Assembly: GCF_000820125.1 (NCBI RefSeq)
Contig: NZ_CDBY01000096.1
Span: 1-36,991 of the forward strand
DNA: 36,991 nt
From: Aeromonas simiae
GTDB taxonomy: Bacteria > Pseudomonadota > Gammaproteobacteria > Enterobacterales > Aeromonadaceae
Direction of reading: 5' to 3'
Shown here: positions 25,592 to 35,531 of the stretch, one piece after another
Layout: every line of letters starts with the position of its first letter
Numbering within the stretch: position 1 is the stretch's first letter
Program-made: the position numbers and the translations under genes
Notes under the pieces: generated by a model
Seen by the model: the letters and a program-made list of their open reading frames with translations, nothing else
Told to the model about the DNA's origin: nothing
The model's database searches: none

Positions 25592-25820
25592 ATCAATCTG
25601 TTGCATCTTTTTTACAAGGAAAACGATCTTACCACCCTTTGAACAGGCTTTCATGAGCGAGCCGGGAAAAGCGCGATCGGGGCCGAAAAGGTGTAAATGC
25701 AATTTATTTCTATTTTAGTGAGAGGTAATTCAACATATTGATTATTAATGAATAAAACCATTACCAATGAAACCGGATCTGGTCGGACAAGAAATAATCC
25801 CTGGTTTATCTGTGTCCATG

Positions 25821-25849
25821 TTTACCACCATGAATTGCATTGTTAACAT
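25821..25849 (+). promoter_or_regulatory. Candidate cyaA promoter
   Basis: TTTACC (25821-25826) and TAACAT (25844-25849) with a 17-bp spacer, each matching four of six consensus positions. Transcription would start near 25856. The -10 lies inside a CRP-like site. Confidence 0.5.
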
Positions 25850-25856
25850 GATCACA
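25841..25856 (+). promoter_or_regulatory. CRP-binding site over the cyaA promoter
   Basis: TGTTAACATGATCACA matches TGTGA-N6-TCACA at nine of ten conserved positions. It covers the predicted -10 and start of cyaA, so cAMP-CRP would repress adenylate cyclase synthesis. This is the feedback known for E. coli cyaA. Confidence 0.75.
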
Positions 25857-25914
25857 GTTTGTCGACACCCCCCCTTCCCCTGGCGGTGTCTCTCATCTGA
25901 TAAAAGGCAGGCCC

Positions 25915-28401
25915 TTGCTCGCAAATCTGGAGACACTCGTTCGTCGTTATGATGAGCTGAACCAGCTCAAGACCGAACGGGCGTTGGGTATTATGAGTCG
26001 CTACGGTCAGCAGGTCTTTCGTCTGCTGCCTGTACTGCTGCACTTCAACCATCCGCTATTGCCCGGCTATGTGTCGGGCGAGGTGCCTCATGGTATCTGG
26101 AGCTTTATTCCGGATGAGGAGCAGCAGGCCTTCATCGATGATATCTGCCTGACTGCCAATTGCAGTGGCGGGCTCTCTACCTCCGATCGCTCCATCCTCG
26201 GCCTCTATACCATGGGCAGCACCTCCTCCATCGGCCAGTGCTGCCACTCGGATCTCGACATCTGGATCTGCCATGCGACCGGGTTGAGTGAAGAGCGCCT
26301 GGAGCTGCTCGATCACAAGTGCCTGCTGCTTTCTCGTTGGGCCGAGCAACGTGGTGTCGAGCTCAACTTCTTCCTCATTCCCGAGAACAAGTTCCGCCAG
26401 TCCAACAGCGCAGAGATGGAAGGGGAGAGCTGCGGCAGCGCCCAACACCTGCTGCTGCTCGACGAGTTCTACCGTAGCGCCATGCGCCTGGCCGGTAAGC
26501 GCCTGCTCTGGTATCTGGTGCCGCTGCAATATGAAGAGAACTACGAGCAGTATGTGCAGGGGTTGTTCGCGCGTGGCGAGTTGCAGCGCGATGAATGGCT
26601 CGACCTGGGGTCGTTCAACCGCATTCCGGCCGAGGAGTACTTCGGTTCGGCGCTGTGGCAGCTCTACAAGGGGATCGACTCCCCCTACAAGGCCGTGCTC
26701 AAGACGGTGCTGATGGAGGCTTACTCCCACGAGTATCCCGAAACCCGGTTGCTGTCGATCGCGAGCAAATGCTGGTTCCAGAACAATGAGGTGATGAGCT
26801 ATCGCCTCGATACCTATTGTCTGATGCTCGACAAGGTGACCAACTACCTTAAGTCGATCGGCGACATGCAGCGCCTCGATCTGGTGCGCCGCTGCTTCTA
26901 CCTCAAGGTGTGCGACGGTTTGAGCGATCACGCGCCGGCCTGGCGCCGCGAGCAACTGGGCCAGCTGGTCAGTTACTGGGGTTGGAGCGAGGAGAAGCTG
27001 CACCATCTGGATCGCCGCCGCCACTGGAAGGTGGAAGAGGTGAAAGAGGCCTATGCCGAGCTGCTCGATGCCTTGATGCAGAGCTACCGCAACCTGATCC
27101 AGTTTGCTCGCCGCAACCGCATCAGCGAGTCGATCAACCCCGAAGACATCGGGATCCTCTCACGCAAGCTCTACGCCGCGTTCGAGAGCCTGCCGGGCAA
27201 GGTGCAACGCATCAACCTGAAGATCGCGCCTAACCTGAGCGAGCCGGATCTCAGCTTTATCCAGGTGCCCCATGGCCGCCTCAACCGCGCCGGCTGGTAC
27301 CTCTACAAGCACTCACTCGAGCCCATCGACATCATCGGGCGTGCTCCGCTTGAGTTCAACAGCTACATCAGCAAGCTGGCCGCCTGGTGCTATTTCAACG
27401 GGTTGCTGACCCAGCAGAGCCGGGTACACCTGTTTAACCAGGGCTCGGATCTGCACATCGACAACCTGCACCAGTTCTGTCGCGATCTCTCCACCACCTT
27501 CCCGGTCAAGTACCCGGCCGCTAGCAACCTGGCCCTGAGCCGCCCCTGCGAGATCCGCCAGCTGGCCATCTTCCTCAACCTGGAGGTCGATCCGACCAGC
27601 CACTGGGTCGGTCAGGTGATCGAATTTGACGCCAACGCTGCCGACGTCTTCTCGTTCGGGCGTAACCAGGAGTGTCTGGTGGGCACCGTCGATCTGGTCT
27701 ACCGCAACTCCTGGAGCGAGATCCGCACCCTCCATTTTCGTGGTGACGAGGCGGTGGTCGATGCCCTCACCACCATCCTTGGCAAGATGCACCAGGATGC
27801 CGACGCCCCTGAGCGCATCGAGGTGTTCTGCTATAGCCAGCACTTCCGCTCCTTGGTGCGGGCCCGTTTCCAACAACTGCTGGCCGAGTGTATCGACCTG
27901 CGTCTGGCCCGCGACAAGCCGCGGTTGGTCAAGACGCTGGCCCTCGGGCATGAGAAGTACGGCATCTTCTTCGAGCGCCGCGGCGTGTCGGTGAAAAAGC
28001 TGGAGAACGCGGTCGATTTTTATCGCCACATCTCCCACAACAAGCTCGACCACCTGCCGCTGCGTCTCGACAAGACTCACAGCCGGCACCTGCCGGCCAT
28101 CGTCGATGCTTACGCCAGCGAGGGGCTGGTGCAGTTCTTCTTCGAGACCCAGGGCAGCGGTTACAACATCTACATCCTCGACGAGGCGAACCGGGTCGAG
28201 GTCTACCAGCACTTCTCCGGTAACAAGGACGATCTGGTGCAGGGGGTCAACCGCTTCTATACCTCGAACCACGAGCGGATCAGCCACGAAGGCGCCTTCA
28301 TCAACTTCAACCTGCCCCAGTTCTACGAGATCATCAATCAGGGGGGTGAACCCCAGGTGATCCCCTATCGCAGCCAGGGGCCGAGCCGTGAAGTGGGGTG
28401 A
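25915..28401 (+). CDS. cyaA: Class I adenylate cyclase
   Basis: Makes cAMP from ATP for CRP signalling. The 828 residues compare with 848 in E. coli. The N-terminal catalytic domain carries [20 protein letters not shown] near residue 100, the class I signature with nucleotidyltransferase-like GS...DxD. The C-terminal regulatory half includes [29 protein letters not shown] and [12 protein letters not shown]. The start is TTG at 25915 ([17 protein letters not shown]), preceded by AAGGCAGG; E. coli cyaA also uses TTG, which limits expression. Divergent from hemC. Confidence 0.97.
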   Translation: MLANLETLVRRYDELNQLKTERALGIMSRYGQQVFRLLPVLLHFNHPLLPGYVSGEVPHGIWSFIPDEEQQAFIDDICLTANCSGGLSTSDRSILGLYTMGSTSSIGQCCHSDLDIWICHATGLSEERLELLDHKCLLLSRWAEQRGVELNFFLIPENKFRQSNSAEMEGESCGSAQHLLLLDEFYRSAMRLAGKRLLWYLVPLQYEENYEQYVQGLFARGELQRDEWLDLGSFNRIPAEEYFGSALWQLYKGIDSPYKAVLKTVLMEAYSHEYPETRLLSIASKCWFQNNEVMSYRLDTYCLMLDKVTNYLKSIGDMQRLDLVRRCFYLKVCDGLSDHAPAWRREQLGQLVSYWGWSEEKLHHLDRRRHWKVEEVKEAYAELLDALMQSYRNLIQFARRNRISESINPEDIGILSRKLYAAFESLPGKVQRINLKIAPNLSEPDLSFIQVPHGRLNRAGWYLYKHSLEPIDIIGRAPLEFNSYISKLAAWCYFNGLLTQQSRVHLFNQGSDLHIDNLHQFCRDLSTTFPVKYPAASNLALSRPCEIRQLAIFLNLEVDPTSHWVGQVIEFDANAADVFSFGRNQECLVGTVDLVYRNSWSEIRTLHFRGDEAVVDALTTILGKMHQDADAPERIEVFCYSQHFRSLVRARFQQLLAECIDLRLARDKPRLVKTLALGHEKYGIFFERRGVSVKKLENAVDFYRHISHNKLDHLPLRLDKTHSRHLPAIVDAYASEGLVQFFFETQGSGYNIYILDEANRVEVYQHFSGNKDDLVQGVNRFYTSNHERISHEGAFINFNLPQFYEIINQGGEPQVIPYRSQGPSREVG

Positions 28402-28417
28402 TCCCTCGTTGGAAACA

Positions 28418-28445
28418 AAAAGGGCCTGCAGTTGCAGGCCCTTTT
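28418..28445. terminator. Bidirectional terminator between cyaA and the esterase gene
   Basis: AAAAGGGCCTGCA pairs perfectly with TGCAGGCCCTTTT around a 2-nt GT loop. A and T runs on the two sides serve cyaA on plus and the esterase gene on minus. Confidence 0.93.
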
Positions 28446-28456
28446 GCATGAGGAGA

Positions 28457-29110
28457 TCAGGCGCTTAAGCGTGCCAGCAGCCAGGTGCGCAGATCGCCGA
28501 GTTGCGGCATGCAGATCTCGTGGCGCATGGGGTATTCGTGCCACTCGGGGGCGAGCCCGGCCTGCTCTAACCGGCCCTTGGCCTCCCAGCCGAGCGAAAG
28601 GGGCACCACATCGTCATAGAGGCCGTGCATGTAGCAGATGGGGGTGGCCCGGGCCGCCTCGGTCAGTTCACCCAGCAGGGTGTCGGGCTGAGCCAGGTAG
28701 GTGGAGAGGCAGAGCAATCCGGCCAATGCCACCGGCAGGCGCAGGGCGGTGAAGGAGGCAATGACGCCTCCCTGAGAGAAGCCTGCCAGCACGATACGCT
28801 CGGGAGCAAAGCCTTCGCCGATTAACTGGTCGATGAGGGCCTCGATACGGGCGGCGCTCTCCCGGACATGGGGGATGATGGCACGACGCTCTATGTCGTC
28901 GAAACTCTCAATGTCATACCAGGCGCGCATCCGGTAACCCATGTTGATGGTCACCGGGCGCTCCGGGGCATCCGGCAGCAGATGGCGCACCGGCAGGCTC
29001 TCTGGCAGCGCCAGGGCGTCGATCAGGGGAGCCAGCCCGGCGCCTGAGTCGCCGAGCCCGTGTAGCCAGATGACGGCGTGGCGGGCGCCGCTGGGATGCA
29101 GGTCTATCAT
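28457..29110 (-). CDS. Carboxylesterase/phospholipase family alpha/beta hydrolase
   Basis: A 217-residue hydrolase of the phospholipase/carboxylesterase family. Oxyanion region WLHGLGDSGAG, nucleophile S112 in GFSQGG, acid D167 (or D166) in YDDVVP and H197 in YPMRHEI form the catalytic triad. LPDAPERPVTINMGYRMRAW followed by YD is diagnostic for the family. Members cleave short acyl esters or lysophospholipids in the cytoplasm; the substrate here is unknown. The ATG at 29110 overlaps the cyaY stop (ATGA, 29107-29110) and has no good Shine-Dalgarno, so translation is likely coupled to cyaY. Confidence 0.93.
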   Translation of the reverse strand: MIDLHPSGARHAVIWLHGLGDSGAGLAPLIDALALPESLPVRHLLPDAPERPVTINMGYRMRAWYDIESFDDIERRAIIPHVRESAARIEALIDQLIGEGFAPERIVLAGFSQGGVIASFTALRLPVALAGLLCLSTYLAQPDTLLGELTEAARATPICYMHGLYDDVVPLSLGWEAKGRLEQAGLAPEWHEYPMRHEICMPQLGDLRTWLLARLSA

Positions 29111-29421
29111 GGGAAACGAACCGGCTCGCCCGACTGATCGCTGCATGCCTTGCCAAGCAGGGCCTTCAGTTCGTTGCCGAAGCGGTTGTCGATCCAGCTG
29201 TCACCCTTAAGATCGAAGTGGTAGCCATTTTCCCGGGTGGCGACCCAGATCTGGTGCAACGGCTCCTGCTTGTTGAGGATCACCTTGCTCTTGTTCTCAA
29301 AGACCAGGGTCAGAATGCCGCCTGCTCGTTCACAGTCGATGTCGGGATACTGCTCGTCCACCGTGTCTTCAACATATTGGAAAAAGGCGTCCACCAGGGC
29401 GTGATACTCGTGATCCTTCAT
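29107..29421 (-). CDS. cyaY: Frataxin homologue CyaY
   Basis: A 104-residue bacterial frataxin that binds iron and modulates the cysteine desulfurase IscS in Fe-S cluster assembly. The acidic first helix (MKDHEYHALVDAFFQYVEDT, then VDEQYPDIDCE) supplies iron-binding carboxylates, and the sheet shows ILTLVFENKSKVILNKQEP, HQIWVATRENGYHFDL and WIDNRFG, all conserved. Length equals the family norm (106). It is divergent from lptM, as in E. coli, and precedes an esterase gene in the same operon. Confidence 0.96.
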   Translation of the reverse strand: MKDHEYHALVDAFFQYVEDTVDEQYPDIDCERAGGILTLVFENKSKVILNKQEPLHQIWVATRENGYHFDLKGDSWIDNRFGNELKALLGKACSDQSGEPVRFP

Positions 29422-29494
29422 CGGTTTATCCTGTTGCTTTTAACAATGTGAGTGCGATTATAGAGAGCCGGAATTATTTTCACAGCGAACCTTT

Positions 29495-29677
29495 ATGACA
29501 ATCCAGCTCGCCAAGGGCCTCGTGGCCGCACTCCTCTGTCTGGGTCTGACCGCCTGCGGGCTCAAGGGACCGCTCTACATGCCTCCCGTCGAACAACCCA
29601 AGGCAGAACAGCCGAGCGCTCCACAGGAGCCGCCGGCCACCACTGAGCAGACTGCCCCGGGGACCGAGCAGCACTAA
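29495..29677 (+). CDS. lptM: LptM lipoprotein (YifL family), LPS-assembly accessory
   Basis: A 60-residue lipoprotein. The lipobox LTAC puts the acylated cysteine at residue 21, followed by GLKGPLYMPP, the conserved LptM segment. In E. coli LptM helps LptD mature in the outer membrane translocon. The remainder is Pro/Glu/Gln-rich and likely unstructured. It is the first gene of the rightward lptM-lysA-dapF-yigA-xerC-yigB cluster and lies 20 bp before lysA. Confidence 0.92.
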   Translation: MTIQLAKGLVAALLCLGLTACGLKGPLYMPPVEQPKAEQPSAPQEPPATTEQTAPGTEQH

Positions 29678-29697
29678 TTTAGGAAGGAACCTCCCCC

Positions 29698-30951
29698 TTG
29701 GATCACTTCAACTATGACGCCGACGGTCAGCTGAGAGCCGAGCAGTGCCGGCTTGCCGAGCTGGCCGCCACTCATGGCACCCCGCTTTACGTATACTCAC
29801 GCGCCACCCTTGAGCGCCACTGGCACGCCTTCGATCAGGCCGCCGGTGATGTTCCCCATCTTATCTGCTACGCCGTGAAGGCCAACTCCAATTTGGGGGT
29901 GCTGAACGTGCTGGCGCGTTTGGGCTCCGGTTTTGACATCGTCTCCGCCGGTGAACTGGCGCGGGTACTGGCGGCCGGGGGGGACCCCAAAAAAGTGGTC
30001 TTCTCCGGGGTCGCCAAGAGCGAAGAGGAGATGCGTTTCGCGCTCGAAAAGGAGATCTTCTGCTTCAACCTCGAATCCGAGGCCGAGCTGGAGCGCCTGA
30101 ATCGGGTGGCGGGTGAGATGGGCCGCAAGGCGCCGATCTCGGTGCGGGTTAACCCCGACATCGATGCCGGCACCCACCCCTATATCTCTACCGGTCTCAA
30201 GCAGAACAAGTTCGGTATCCCGATCGAGCTGGCGCCGGCCATCTACCGCAAGGCGGCGGCCATGGCCCACATCGAGATCAAGGGGGTGGATTGCCACATC
30301 GGCTCGCAGCTGACCGAGCTGGCCCCCTTCATGGAGGCCACCGACAAGCTGCTGCGCCTCATCGATGGGTTGGCGGCCGAAGGGATCCACATTCATCACC
30401 TGGACGTGGGTGGCGGCCTCGGGGTCAACTATGGCGCCGAGCAGCCCCCGCATCCGAGCGACTATGCCAGCGCCCTCAAGCAGAAGCTGGCTGGCCGTGA
30501 GCTGACCATCCTGTTTGAGCCGGGCCGCGCCATCGCCGCCAACGCCGGCGTGCTGCTGACCCGGGTCGAGTACCTCAAGCCGGGTGAGAGCCGCAACTTC
30601 GCGCTCATCGATGCCGGCATGAACGATCTGCTGCGCCCCTCTCTCTATGGCGCCTGGATGAACATCATCGAGGTGGACAGCCGGGCGGAATACCCGCGCG
30701 CCCTCTACGACGTGGTGGGCCCGGTGTGCGAAACCGGTGACTTCCTCGGTAAGGAGCGCGAGCTTGCTATTGCGGCCGGCTCCCTGCTGGCGGTGCGCTC
30801 TGCCGGTGCTTACGGCTTCGTGATGTCCTCCAACTACAACACCCGGCCGCGTGCTGCCGAGGTGATGGTCGATGGTGAGCAGGCCTACCTGGTGCGCGAG
30901 CGCGAGCGCCTGGAGCAACTCTGGCAGGGTGAGAATCTGCTGCCTCAATAA
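29698..30951 (+). CDS. lysA: Diaminopimelate decarboxylase
   Basis: PLP fold-type III enzyme converting meso-diaminopimelate to lysine. The 417 residues include the PLP lysine K61 in CYAVKANSN, the HIGSQ motif, GGGLGVNYG for phosphate binding, and VCETGDFLG near residue 343 at the active site across the dimer. The start is TTG at 29698 ([12 protein letters not shown] matches Vibrio-type LysA N-termini), preceded by AGGAAGGA. The neighbouring dapF makes the substrate, so the end of lysine synthesis is clustered. Confidence 0.96.
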   Translation: MDHFNYDADGQLRAEQCRLAELAATHGTPLYVYSRATLERHWHAFDQAAGDVPHLICYAVKANSNLGVLNVLARLGSGFDIVSAGELARVLAAGGDPKKVVFSGVAKSEEEMRFALEKEIFCFNLESEAELERLNRVAGEMGRKAPISVRVNPDIDAGTHPYISTGLKQNKFGIPIELAPAIYRKAAAMAHIEIKGVDCHIGSQLTELAPFMEATDKLLRLIDGLAAEGIHIHHLDVGGGLGVNYGAEQPPHPSDYASALKQKLAGRELTILFEPGRAIAANAGVLLTRVEYLKPGESRNFALIDAGMNDLLRPSLYGAWMNIIEVDSRAEYPRALYDVVGPVCETGDFLGKERELAIAAGSLLAVRSAGAYGFVMSSNYNTRPRAAEVMVDGEQAYLVRERERLEQLWQGENLLPQ

Positions 30952-30965
30952 AACGGAAGCCCTTG

Positions 30966-31796
30966 ATGTTGATTGAATTTTCAAAGATGCACGGGCTCGG
31001 GAACGACTTCATGGTGGTCGATGGTGTCACCCAGAAGGTGTTCTTCAGCAACGATGTGATTAAGCGCCTGGCGGATCGCCACTTCGGCATCGGCTTTGAC
31101 CAGCTGCTGCTGGTCGAACCGCCCTACGATCCGGAGCAGGACTTTCACTACCGCATCTTCAATGCCGACGGCTCTGAAGTGGAGCAGTGCGGCAACGGGG
31201 CTCGCTGCTTCGCCCGTTTCGTGCGCCTCAAGGGGCTCACCAATAAGGATCGCATCGCGGTCAGCACGGCGCGTGGCAAGATTGTGTTGCAACTGGAGCA
31301 GGGCAATCAGGTGACGGTCAACATGGGGGTGCCCCAGTTTGAGCCGGGCCGCATCCCTTTCCGTGCCCAGAAGGCCGAGAAGACCTACTTGCTGCGCGCC
31401 GGTGAGCACACCGTCATGTGCGGTGCCGTCTCCATGGGCAACCCCCACTGCGTCATCGAGGTGCCCTCGGTGGCTGAGGCGCCGGTGGAGACCCTCGGCC
31501 CCCTGCTGGAGCGCCATGAGCGCTTCCCGGAGCGGGTCAACGTGGGATTCATGGAGGTGGTCAACGCCGGTGAGGTGACGCTGCGGGTGTTCGAACGCGG
31601 TGCCGGCGAGACGCTGGCCTGCGGTACCGGCGCCTGCGCCGCGGCCGTGGTCGGCATGAGCCTCGGCAAGCTCAAGGAGCGGGTCAAGGTCTCTTTGCCG
31701 GGCGGCGATCTGACCATTGCCTGGAAGGGGCCGGGTACGCCCGTCTTCATGACCGGGCCGGCCGAGCATGTGTTTGACGGACAGATCGAGCTATGA
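30966..31796 (+). CDS. dapF: Diaminopimelate epimerase
   Basis: Interconverts LL- and meso-diaminopimelate without a cofactor, using two cysteines. These are C75 in QCGNGARC and C219 in ACGTGAC, both present. The 276-residue product begins [20 protein letters not shown], with [11 protein letters not shown] and [10 protein letters not shown] conserved. ATG 30966 is preferred to an adjacent TTG because GGAAG lies at suitable distance. It is 14 bp after lysA; its stop overlaps the yigA ATG (ATGA). Confidence 0.97.
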   Translation: MLIEFSKMHGLGNDFMVVDGVTQKVFFSNDVIKRLADRHFGIGFDQLLLVEPPYDPEQDFHYRIFNADGSEVEQCGNGARCFARFVRLKGLTNKDRIAVSTARGKIVLQLEQGNQVTVNMGVPQFEPGRIPFRAQKAEKTYLLRAGEHTVMCGAVSMGNPHCVIEVPSVAEAPVETLGPLLERHERFPERVNVGFMEVVNAGEVTLRVFERGAGETLACGTGACAAAVVGMSLGKLKERVKVSLPGGDLTIAWKGPGTPVFMTGPAEHVFDGQIEL

Positions 31797-32473
31797 GTGA
31801 AGTATCTTTGCAGGAAAGTGCGACTGACGAGGGGCAGGTGCTGGAGTACCTGGCCCGTCATCCTGATTTCTTTCTGCGTCACCCCCCGCTGCTGGATCGC
31901 CTCCGCATCCCGCACGATCAGCGGGGGGCTGTCTCTCTGGTCGAGTTGCAGATGGTGCGTCAGCGTGAGCGCATCGAACAGCTTGAGCTGGAGATCACCG
32001 AGCTGATGCAGGTGGCCAGCCAGAACGAGCGGCTGTTCCGGGTCTATGCCGGTGTCTATGCCGATCTGTTCGAATGCCATAACCTGTTCGATCTCAGCCG
32101 CTTGCTGGCGCGCGCCTTCGTACAACAGCTGCGCCTGACCGCGGTGCGGATCTGGCTCAACCCGAATCAGGTCAAGGTGGCCGAGGGGGAGGGGCTGTTT
32201 CTGGCCGATCAGCGCCAGCTTGATACCCTGCTCACCACCCGCCTGCCGGGGCAGGAGAGCTACCAGGGGCGGCTCAGTCTGGGGGAGCGGCAGATGCTGT
32301 TCGGCCAGGATGTGCTGGTCAACTCGGTGGCCCTGCTGCGCCTCGGCGATCTCGGCCTGCTGGCCTTTGCCAGCTCGGATCCGGGCCACTTCTCACCTCA
32401 CAACGATACCCTGCTGCTCGGCCAGCTTGGCCGCCTGCTGCAACTGCGCCTGCCCGAGCTGCTCCGTGGCTGA
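31793..32473 (+). CDS. yigA: DUF484 family protein YigA
   Basis: A 226-residue DUF484 protein with a GAF-like fold. [20 protein letters not shown] is the family N-terminal signature, a coiled-coil-like helix [20 protein letters not shown] follows, and the GAF-like part ends [16 protein letters not shown]. The function is unknown; family members lie between dapF and xerC across gammaproteobacteria, as here. Overlaps dapF by 4 bp and xerC by 8 bp, so the three are translationally coupled. Confidence 0.93.
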   Translation: MSEVSLQESATDEGQVLEYLARHPDFFLRHPPLLDRLRIPHDQRGAVSLVELQMVRQRERIEQLELEITELMQVASQNERLFRVYAGVYADLFECHNLFDLSRLLARAFVQQLRLTAVRIWLNPNQVKVAEGEGLFLADQRQLDTLLTTRLPGQESYQGRLSLGERQMLFGQDVLVNSVALLRLGDLGLLAFASSDPGHFSPHNDTLLLGQLGRLLQLRLPELLRG

Positions 32474-33389
32474 GCCGGCCCCCGCCCTGCTGGCCGATAT
32501 CGAGGCCTTCATCGAATTTCTACGGGTCGAGCGGCAGCTGAGTGCCCATACCCGTGACAGCTATCGCCGCCACCTCGAGCAGATGGCGGAGCGGGTCAGC
32601 GCCCTCGGCGTCGAGGATTGGTCGCTGCTGGAGGGGAGTCAGGTGCGCAGCCTGCTGACCCGGTTGCACAAGGAGGGGCTGGTGCCCCGCACCCTGGCGG
32701 CCAAGTTATCGGCCCTGCGCAGCCTGTGTGACTGGCTGGTGCGCCATGGCCGCTTAACGGCCAATCCGGCGCGTGGGGTGCAGGCGCCCAAGCAGGGGCG
32801 CCCGCTGCCCAAGAATCTCGATGTGGATCAGGTCTATCAGCTGCTCGCCATCGACGAGCAGGACCCGCTGGCGGTGCGTGATCGCGCCATGATGGAGCTG
32901 TTCTACTCGAGCGGACTGCGCCTTTCCGAACTGGTGGGGCTGGATCTGGTGGATCTCAAGCTCGACGAGCGCCAGATCCGGGTCACCGGTAAGGGCAACA
33001 AGCAGCGGCTGCTGCCGGTGGGGCGCATGGCGGTGGAGTGGCTCGGCAAGTGGCTGGCCATGCGTCCGGCTTTCGCCCAGGCGGACGAGCCGGCCCTGTT
33101 CCTCTCCAAGCAGAAGCGGCGCATCAGCGCTCGCTCGGTGCAGCTGCGCCTCGACCAGTGGGGCAACCGCCAGGCGCTGGATGCCCATGTGCACCCGCAC
33201 AAGCTGCGCCACAGCTTCGCCACCCACATGCTGGAGTCCTCCGGCGATCTGCGGGCGGTGCAGGAGCTGCTCGGCCACGCCAACCTGGCCACGACCCAGA
33301 TCTATACCCACCTCGATTTCCAGCACCTGGCCAAGGTTTATGACCAGGCGCATCCCCGCGCCAAACGCAGCCAGGACGAGGACGAGTAA
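32466..33389 (+). CDS. xerC: Site-specific tyrosine recombinase XerC
   Basis: Works with XerD at dif to resolve chromosome dimers at FtsK-coordinated division. The 307 residues are close to the 298 of E. coli. Catalytic residues are visible: Arg in SGLRLSEL near 150, Lys in VTGKGNKQR, HxxR in [10 protein letters not shown] near 245, His in [11 protein letters not shown] and the Tyr nucleophile in IYTHLDF near 279. The GTG at 32466 starts the protein within the 3' end of yigA (8-bp overlap); the longer upstream frame is a yigA shadow. A short Asp/Glu tail (SQDEDE) ends it. Confidence 0.95.
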   Translation: MAEPAPALLADIEAFIEFLRVERQLSAHTRDSYRRHLEQMAERVSALGVEDWSLLEGSQVRSLLTRLHKEGLVPRTLAAKLSALRSLCDWLVRHGRLTANPARGVQAPKQGRPLPKNLDVDQVYQLLAIDEQDPLAVRDRAMMELFYSSGLRLSELVGLDLVDLKLDERQIRVTGKGNKQRLLPVGRMAVEWLGKWLAMRPAFAQADEPALFLSKQKRRISARSVQLRLDQWGNRQALDAHVHPHKLRHSFATHMLESSGDLRAVQELLGHANLATTQIYTHLDFQHLAKVYDQAHPRAKRSQDEDE

Positions 33390-33401
33390 CAAGGAGCCTC
33401 C

Positions 33402-34106
33402 ATGCGTTTTTACCGCCGATGGCAGCCGGTGAGCGCCATCACCTTCGATCTCGACGACACTCTCTATGACAACCGCCCCACCATGGTGCGGGCGGAAGCC
33501 TGGCTGGTGGCGCACATGCGAGGGGAGTACCTAGAAACAGCCATGCTTGATGCCGCGCGCTGGGCCGACATCAAGCGAGCCCTGCTGCTGGCCGAACCCG
33601 AGCTGGCCCACGACGTGAGCCTCTCCCGCCGCCGTCAGTTGCAGGCCGGTCTCGAACTCGGTGGCATGGCGCCAACCCAGGCGCAGGCCGAGGCCGAGCG
33701 GGTCTTTACCCTGTTCATGGCGCAGCGTTCGGAGGTGGAGGTGGCGCCGCAGACACACCAACTGCTCGGCCAGCTGGCCGAGCGTTACCCGCTGGTGGCC
33801 ATCACCAACGGCAACCTGGATCTGGAGTGGGCGGGGTTGGCCGGTTATTTTCGCCATGTGCATCGGGCCGGTGAGGGGCGAAGGATGAAGCCGGAAGCGG
33901 ATCTGTTTGCTCTGGCGCTGGCGGATCTGAACCTACCGCCCCAGCAGGTGCTGCACGTGGGGGATCACCCGATCACCGATCTGCTCGGTGCCCGCCGCCA
34001 TGGTTTGCGCTGCGCCTGGCTCAACGAGCGGGGGCTGGCCCGTCCGGCCCAACTGCCCGATGTGGAGCTGAGCCGGCTGGCCGAGCTGGGCCCGCTGCTG
34101 CTCTGA
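33402..34106 (+). CDS. yigB: HAD phosphatase YigB
   Basis: A 234-residue HAD hydrolase. Motif I FDLDDTLYDN gives nucleophile D16 and acid/base D18; motif II is AITNGN, motif III MKPEADLF, and motif IV HVGDHPITDLLGA. E. coli YigB dephosphorylates FMN and the riboflavin intermediate 5-amino-6-(5-phosphoribitylamino)uracil. It begins 12 bp after xerC, as in E. coli. Its TGA abuts the stop codon of the convergent glnG with no base between, so there is no room for a terminator. Confidence 0.93.
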   Translation: MRFYRRWQPVSAITFDLDDTLYDNRPTMVRAEAWLVAHMRGEYLETAMLDAARWADIKRALLLAEPELAHDVSLSRRRQLQAGLELGGMAPTQAQAEAERVFTLFMAQRSEVEVAPQTHQLLGQLAERYPLVAITNGNLDLEWAGLAGYFRHVHRAGEGRRMKPEADLFALALADLNLPPQQVLHVGDHPITDLLGARRHGLRCAWLNERGLARPAQLPDVELSRLAELGPLLL

Positions 34107-35522
34107 CTAGAGGTCGAGCTCTTTGAGCTTGCGGGTCAGGGTGTTGCGGCCCCAGCCGAGCAGGCGAGCGGCCTCCTGCTTGTGGCCATGGGTGTGCTCC
34201 AGCGCCGTCTCCAGCATGATCTTCTCGAACTGGGGCAGGGCATCGGAGAGGATGTCCACCTCGCCGCGCGCCAGCCGGGTGGCCACCCAGCTCTGCAACA
34301 TCTCCTGCCAGTTGAGCGGAGCGCCCCCCTCGCGGCTCTCTTGCGGGCTCTCGCCCGGATGAAGCAGTTCGGAGGGGAGATCCGACACCAGCACCTCCTG
34401 CCCTGACGCCATCACGGTGAGCCAGCGGCAGACGTTCTCCAGTTGACGCACGTTGCCCGGCCAGGGCAGGCGGCTCATGTACACCTCGCTATCCGGATGC
34501 AGGCTCTTGGGCTCGACCCCCAGCTCGCGGGCGGCGCGCAGCAGGAAGTGGCGCGCCAGCTGCGGAATGTCTTCGCGTCGCTCCTTGAGTGCAGGGATGT
34601 GGATGCGGATGACATTGAGGCGGTGGAAGAGATCCTCGCGAAAGTCCCCTTCGGCGACCCGCTTCTCCAGGTTCTGGTGAGTGGCGGCGATGATCCGCAC
34701 GTCTACCTGCACCGGCTGGTGTCCCCCCACCCGATAGAACTGGCCGTCGGCCAGCACCCGCAGCAAGCGGGTCTGCACGTCGAGCGGCATGTCGCCTATC
34801 TCGTCGAGAAACAGGGTGCCGCCGTTGGCCTGCTCGAAGCGGCCGTGACGGATGTTGTTGGCGCCGGTGAAGGCCCCCTTCTCATGGCCGAACAGCTCAG
34901 ATTCGATGAGATCCTTGGGGATGGCCGCCATGTTGAGGGCGATGAAGGGCTTGTGGGAACGCGGGCTGTGGCGGTGCAGCGCATGGGCAACCAGCTCCTT
35001 GCCGGTGCCGCTCTGGCCGTTGATGAGCACCGAGATGCTCGAGCGCGACAGGCGACCGATGGCGCGGAACACCTCCTGCATGGCCGGCGCCTCACCGATG
35101 ATCTCGGGGGTGCTGTCCTGCTCGGGCTGGGTGATGCGGCGCTTGCTGCGCTGCTCCTTGAGGTGGTTTTCGGCGCGCCGCACCAGGGCCACCGCCTCAT
35201 CGATATCGAACGGCTTGGGCAGGTATTCGAAGGCGCCGCGCTGGTAGGCGTTGACCGCGCTGTCGAGATCCGAGTGGGCGGTCATGATGATGACCGGCAG
35301 ATCCGGTTGCAGCAGATGGATCTGGTCGAGCAGGCTGAGGCCGTCCAGCCCCGGCATGCGGATGTCGGAGAGGATCACGTCCGGTGCCCTGTGTTGCAGG
35401 GCATCGAGCAGGGCCTCGCCGGCCTCGAAGGACTCGCAGATCATGCCTTCGCTGCTGAGGGCTCGCTCCAGTACCCAGCGAATCGAGCTGTCGTCATCGA
35501 CGATCCATACCTTAGCTGTCAT
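34107..35522 (-). CDS. glnG: Nitrogen regulator NtrC (response regulator)
   Basis: Sigma54-dependent activator of nitrogen genes. The 471 residues have a receiver domain ([16 protein letters not shown], phosphoacceptor D53 in ILSDIRMPG), an AAA+ domain with Walker [10 protein letters not shown], the sigma54-contact loop GAFTGA and Walker [10 protein letters not shown], and a Fis-type HTH at the end ([20 protein letters not shown]). It is activated by NtrB, encoded immediately upstream with a 9-bp gap. The 3' end abuts yigB. Confidence 0.97.
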   Translation of the reverse strand: MTAKVWIVDDDSSIRWVLERALSSEGMICESFEAGEALLDALQHRAPDVILSDIRMPGLDGLSLLDQIHLLQPDLPVIIMTAHSDLDSAVNAYQRGAFEYLPKPFDIDEAVALVRRAENHLKEQRSKRRITQPEQDSTPEIIGEAPAMQEVFRAIGRLSRSSISVLINGQSGTGKELVAHALHRHSPRSHKPFIALNMAAIPKDLIESELFGHEKGAFTGANNIRHGRFEQANGGTLFLDEIGDMPLDVQTRLLRVLADGQFYRVGGHQPVQVDVRIIAATHQNLEKRVAEGDFREDLFHRLNVIRIHIPALKERREDIPQLARHFLLRAARELGVEPKSLHPDSEVYMSRLPWPGNVRQLENVCRWLTVMASGQEVLVSDLPSELLHPGESPQESREGGAPLNWQEMLQSWVATRLARGEVDILSDALPQFEKIMLETALEHTHGHKQEAARLLGWGRNTLTRKLKELDL

Positions 35523-35531
35523 GGTGTGTCC

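Larger units (their letters stand above)
25592..25914. promoter_or_regulatory. Divergent hemC-cyaA intergenic region
   Basis: A 323-bp AT-rich stretch without a gene. It must hold the hemC promoter on the minus strand (no convincing hexamer pair was found) and the cyaA promoter and CRP site on the plus strand, annotated separately. Confidence 0.7.
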
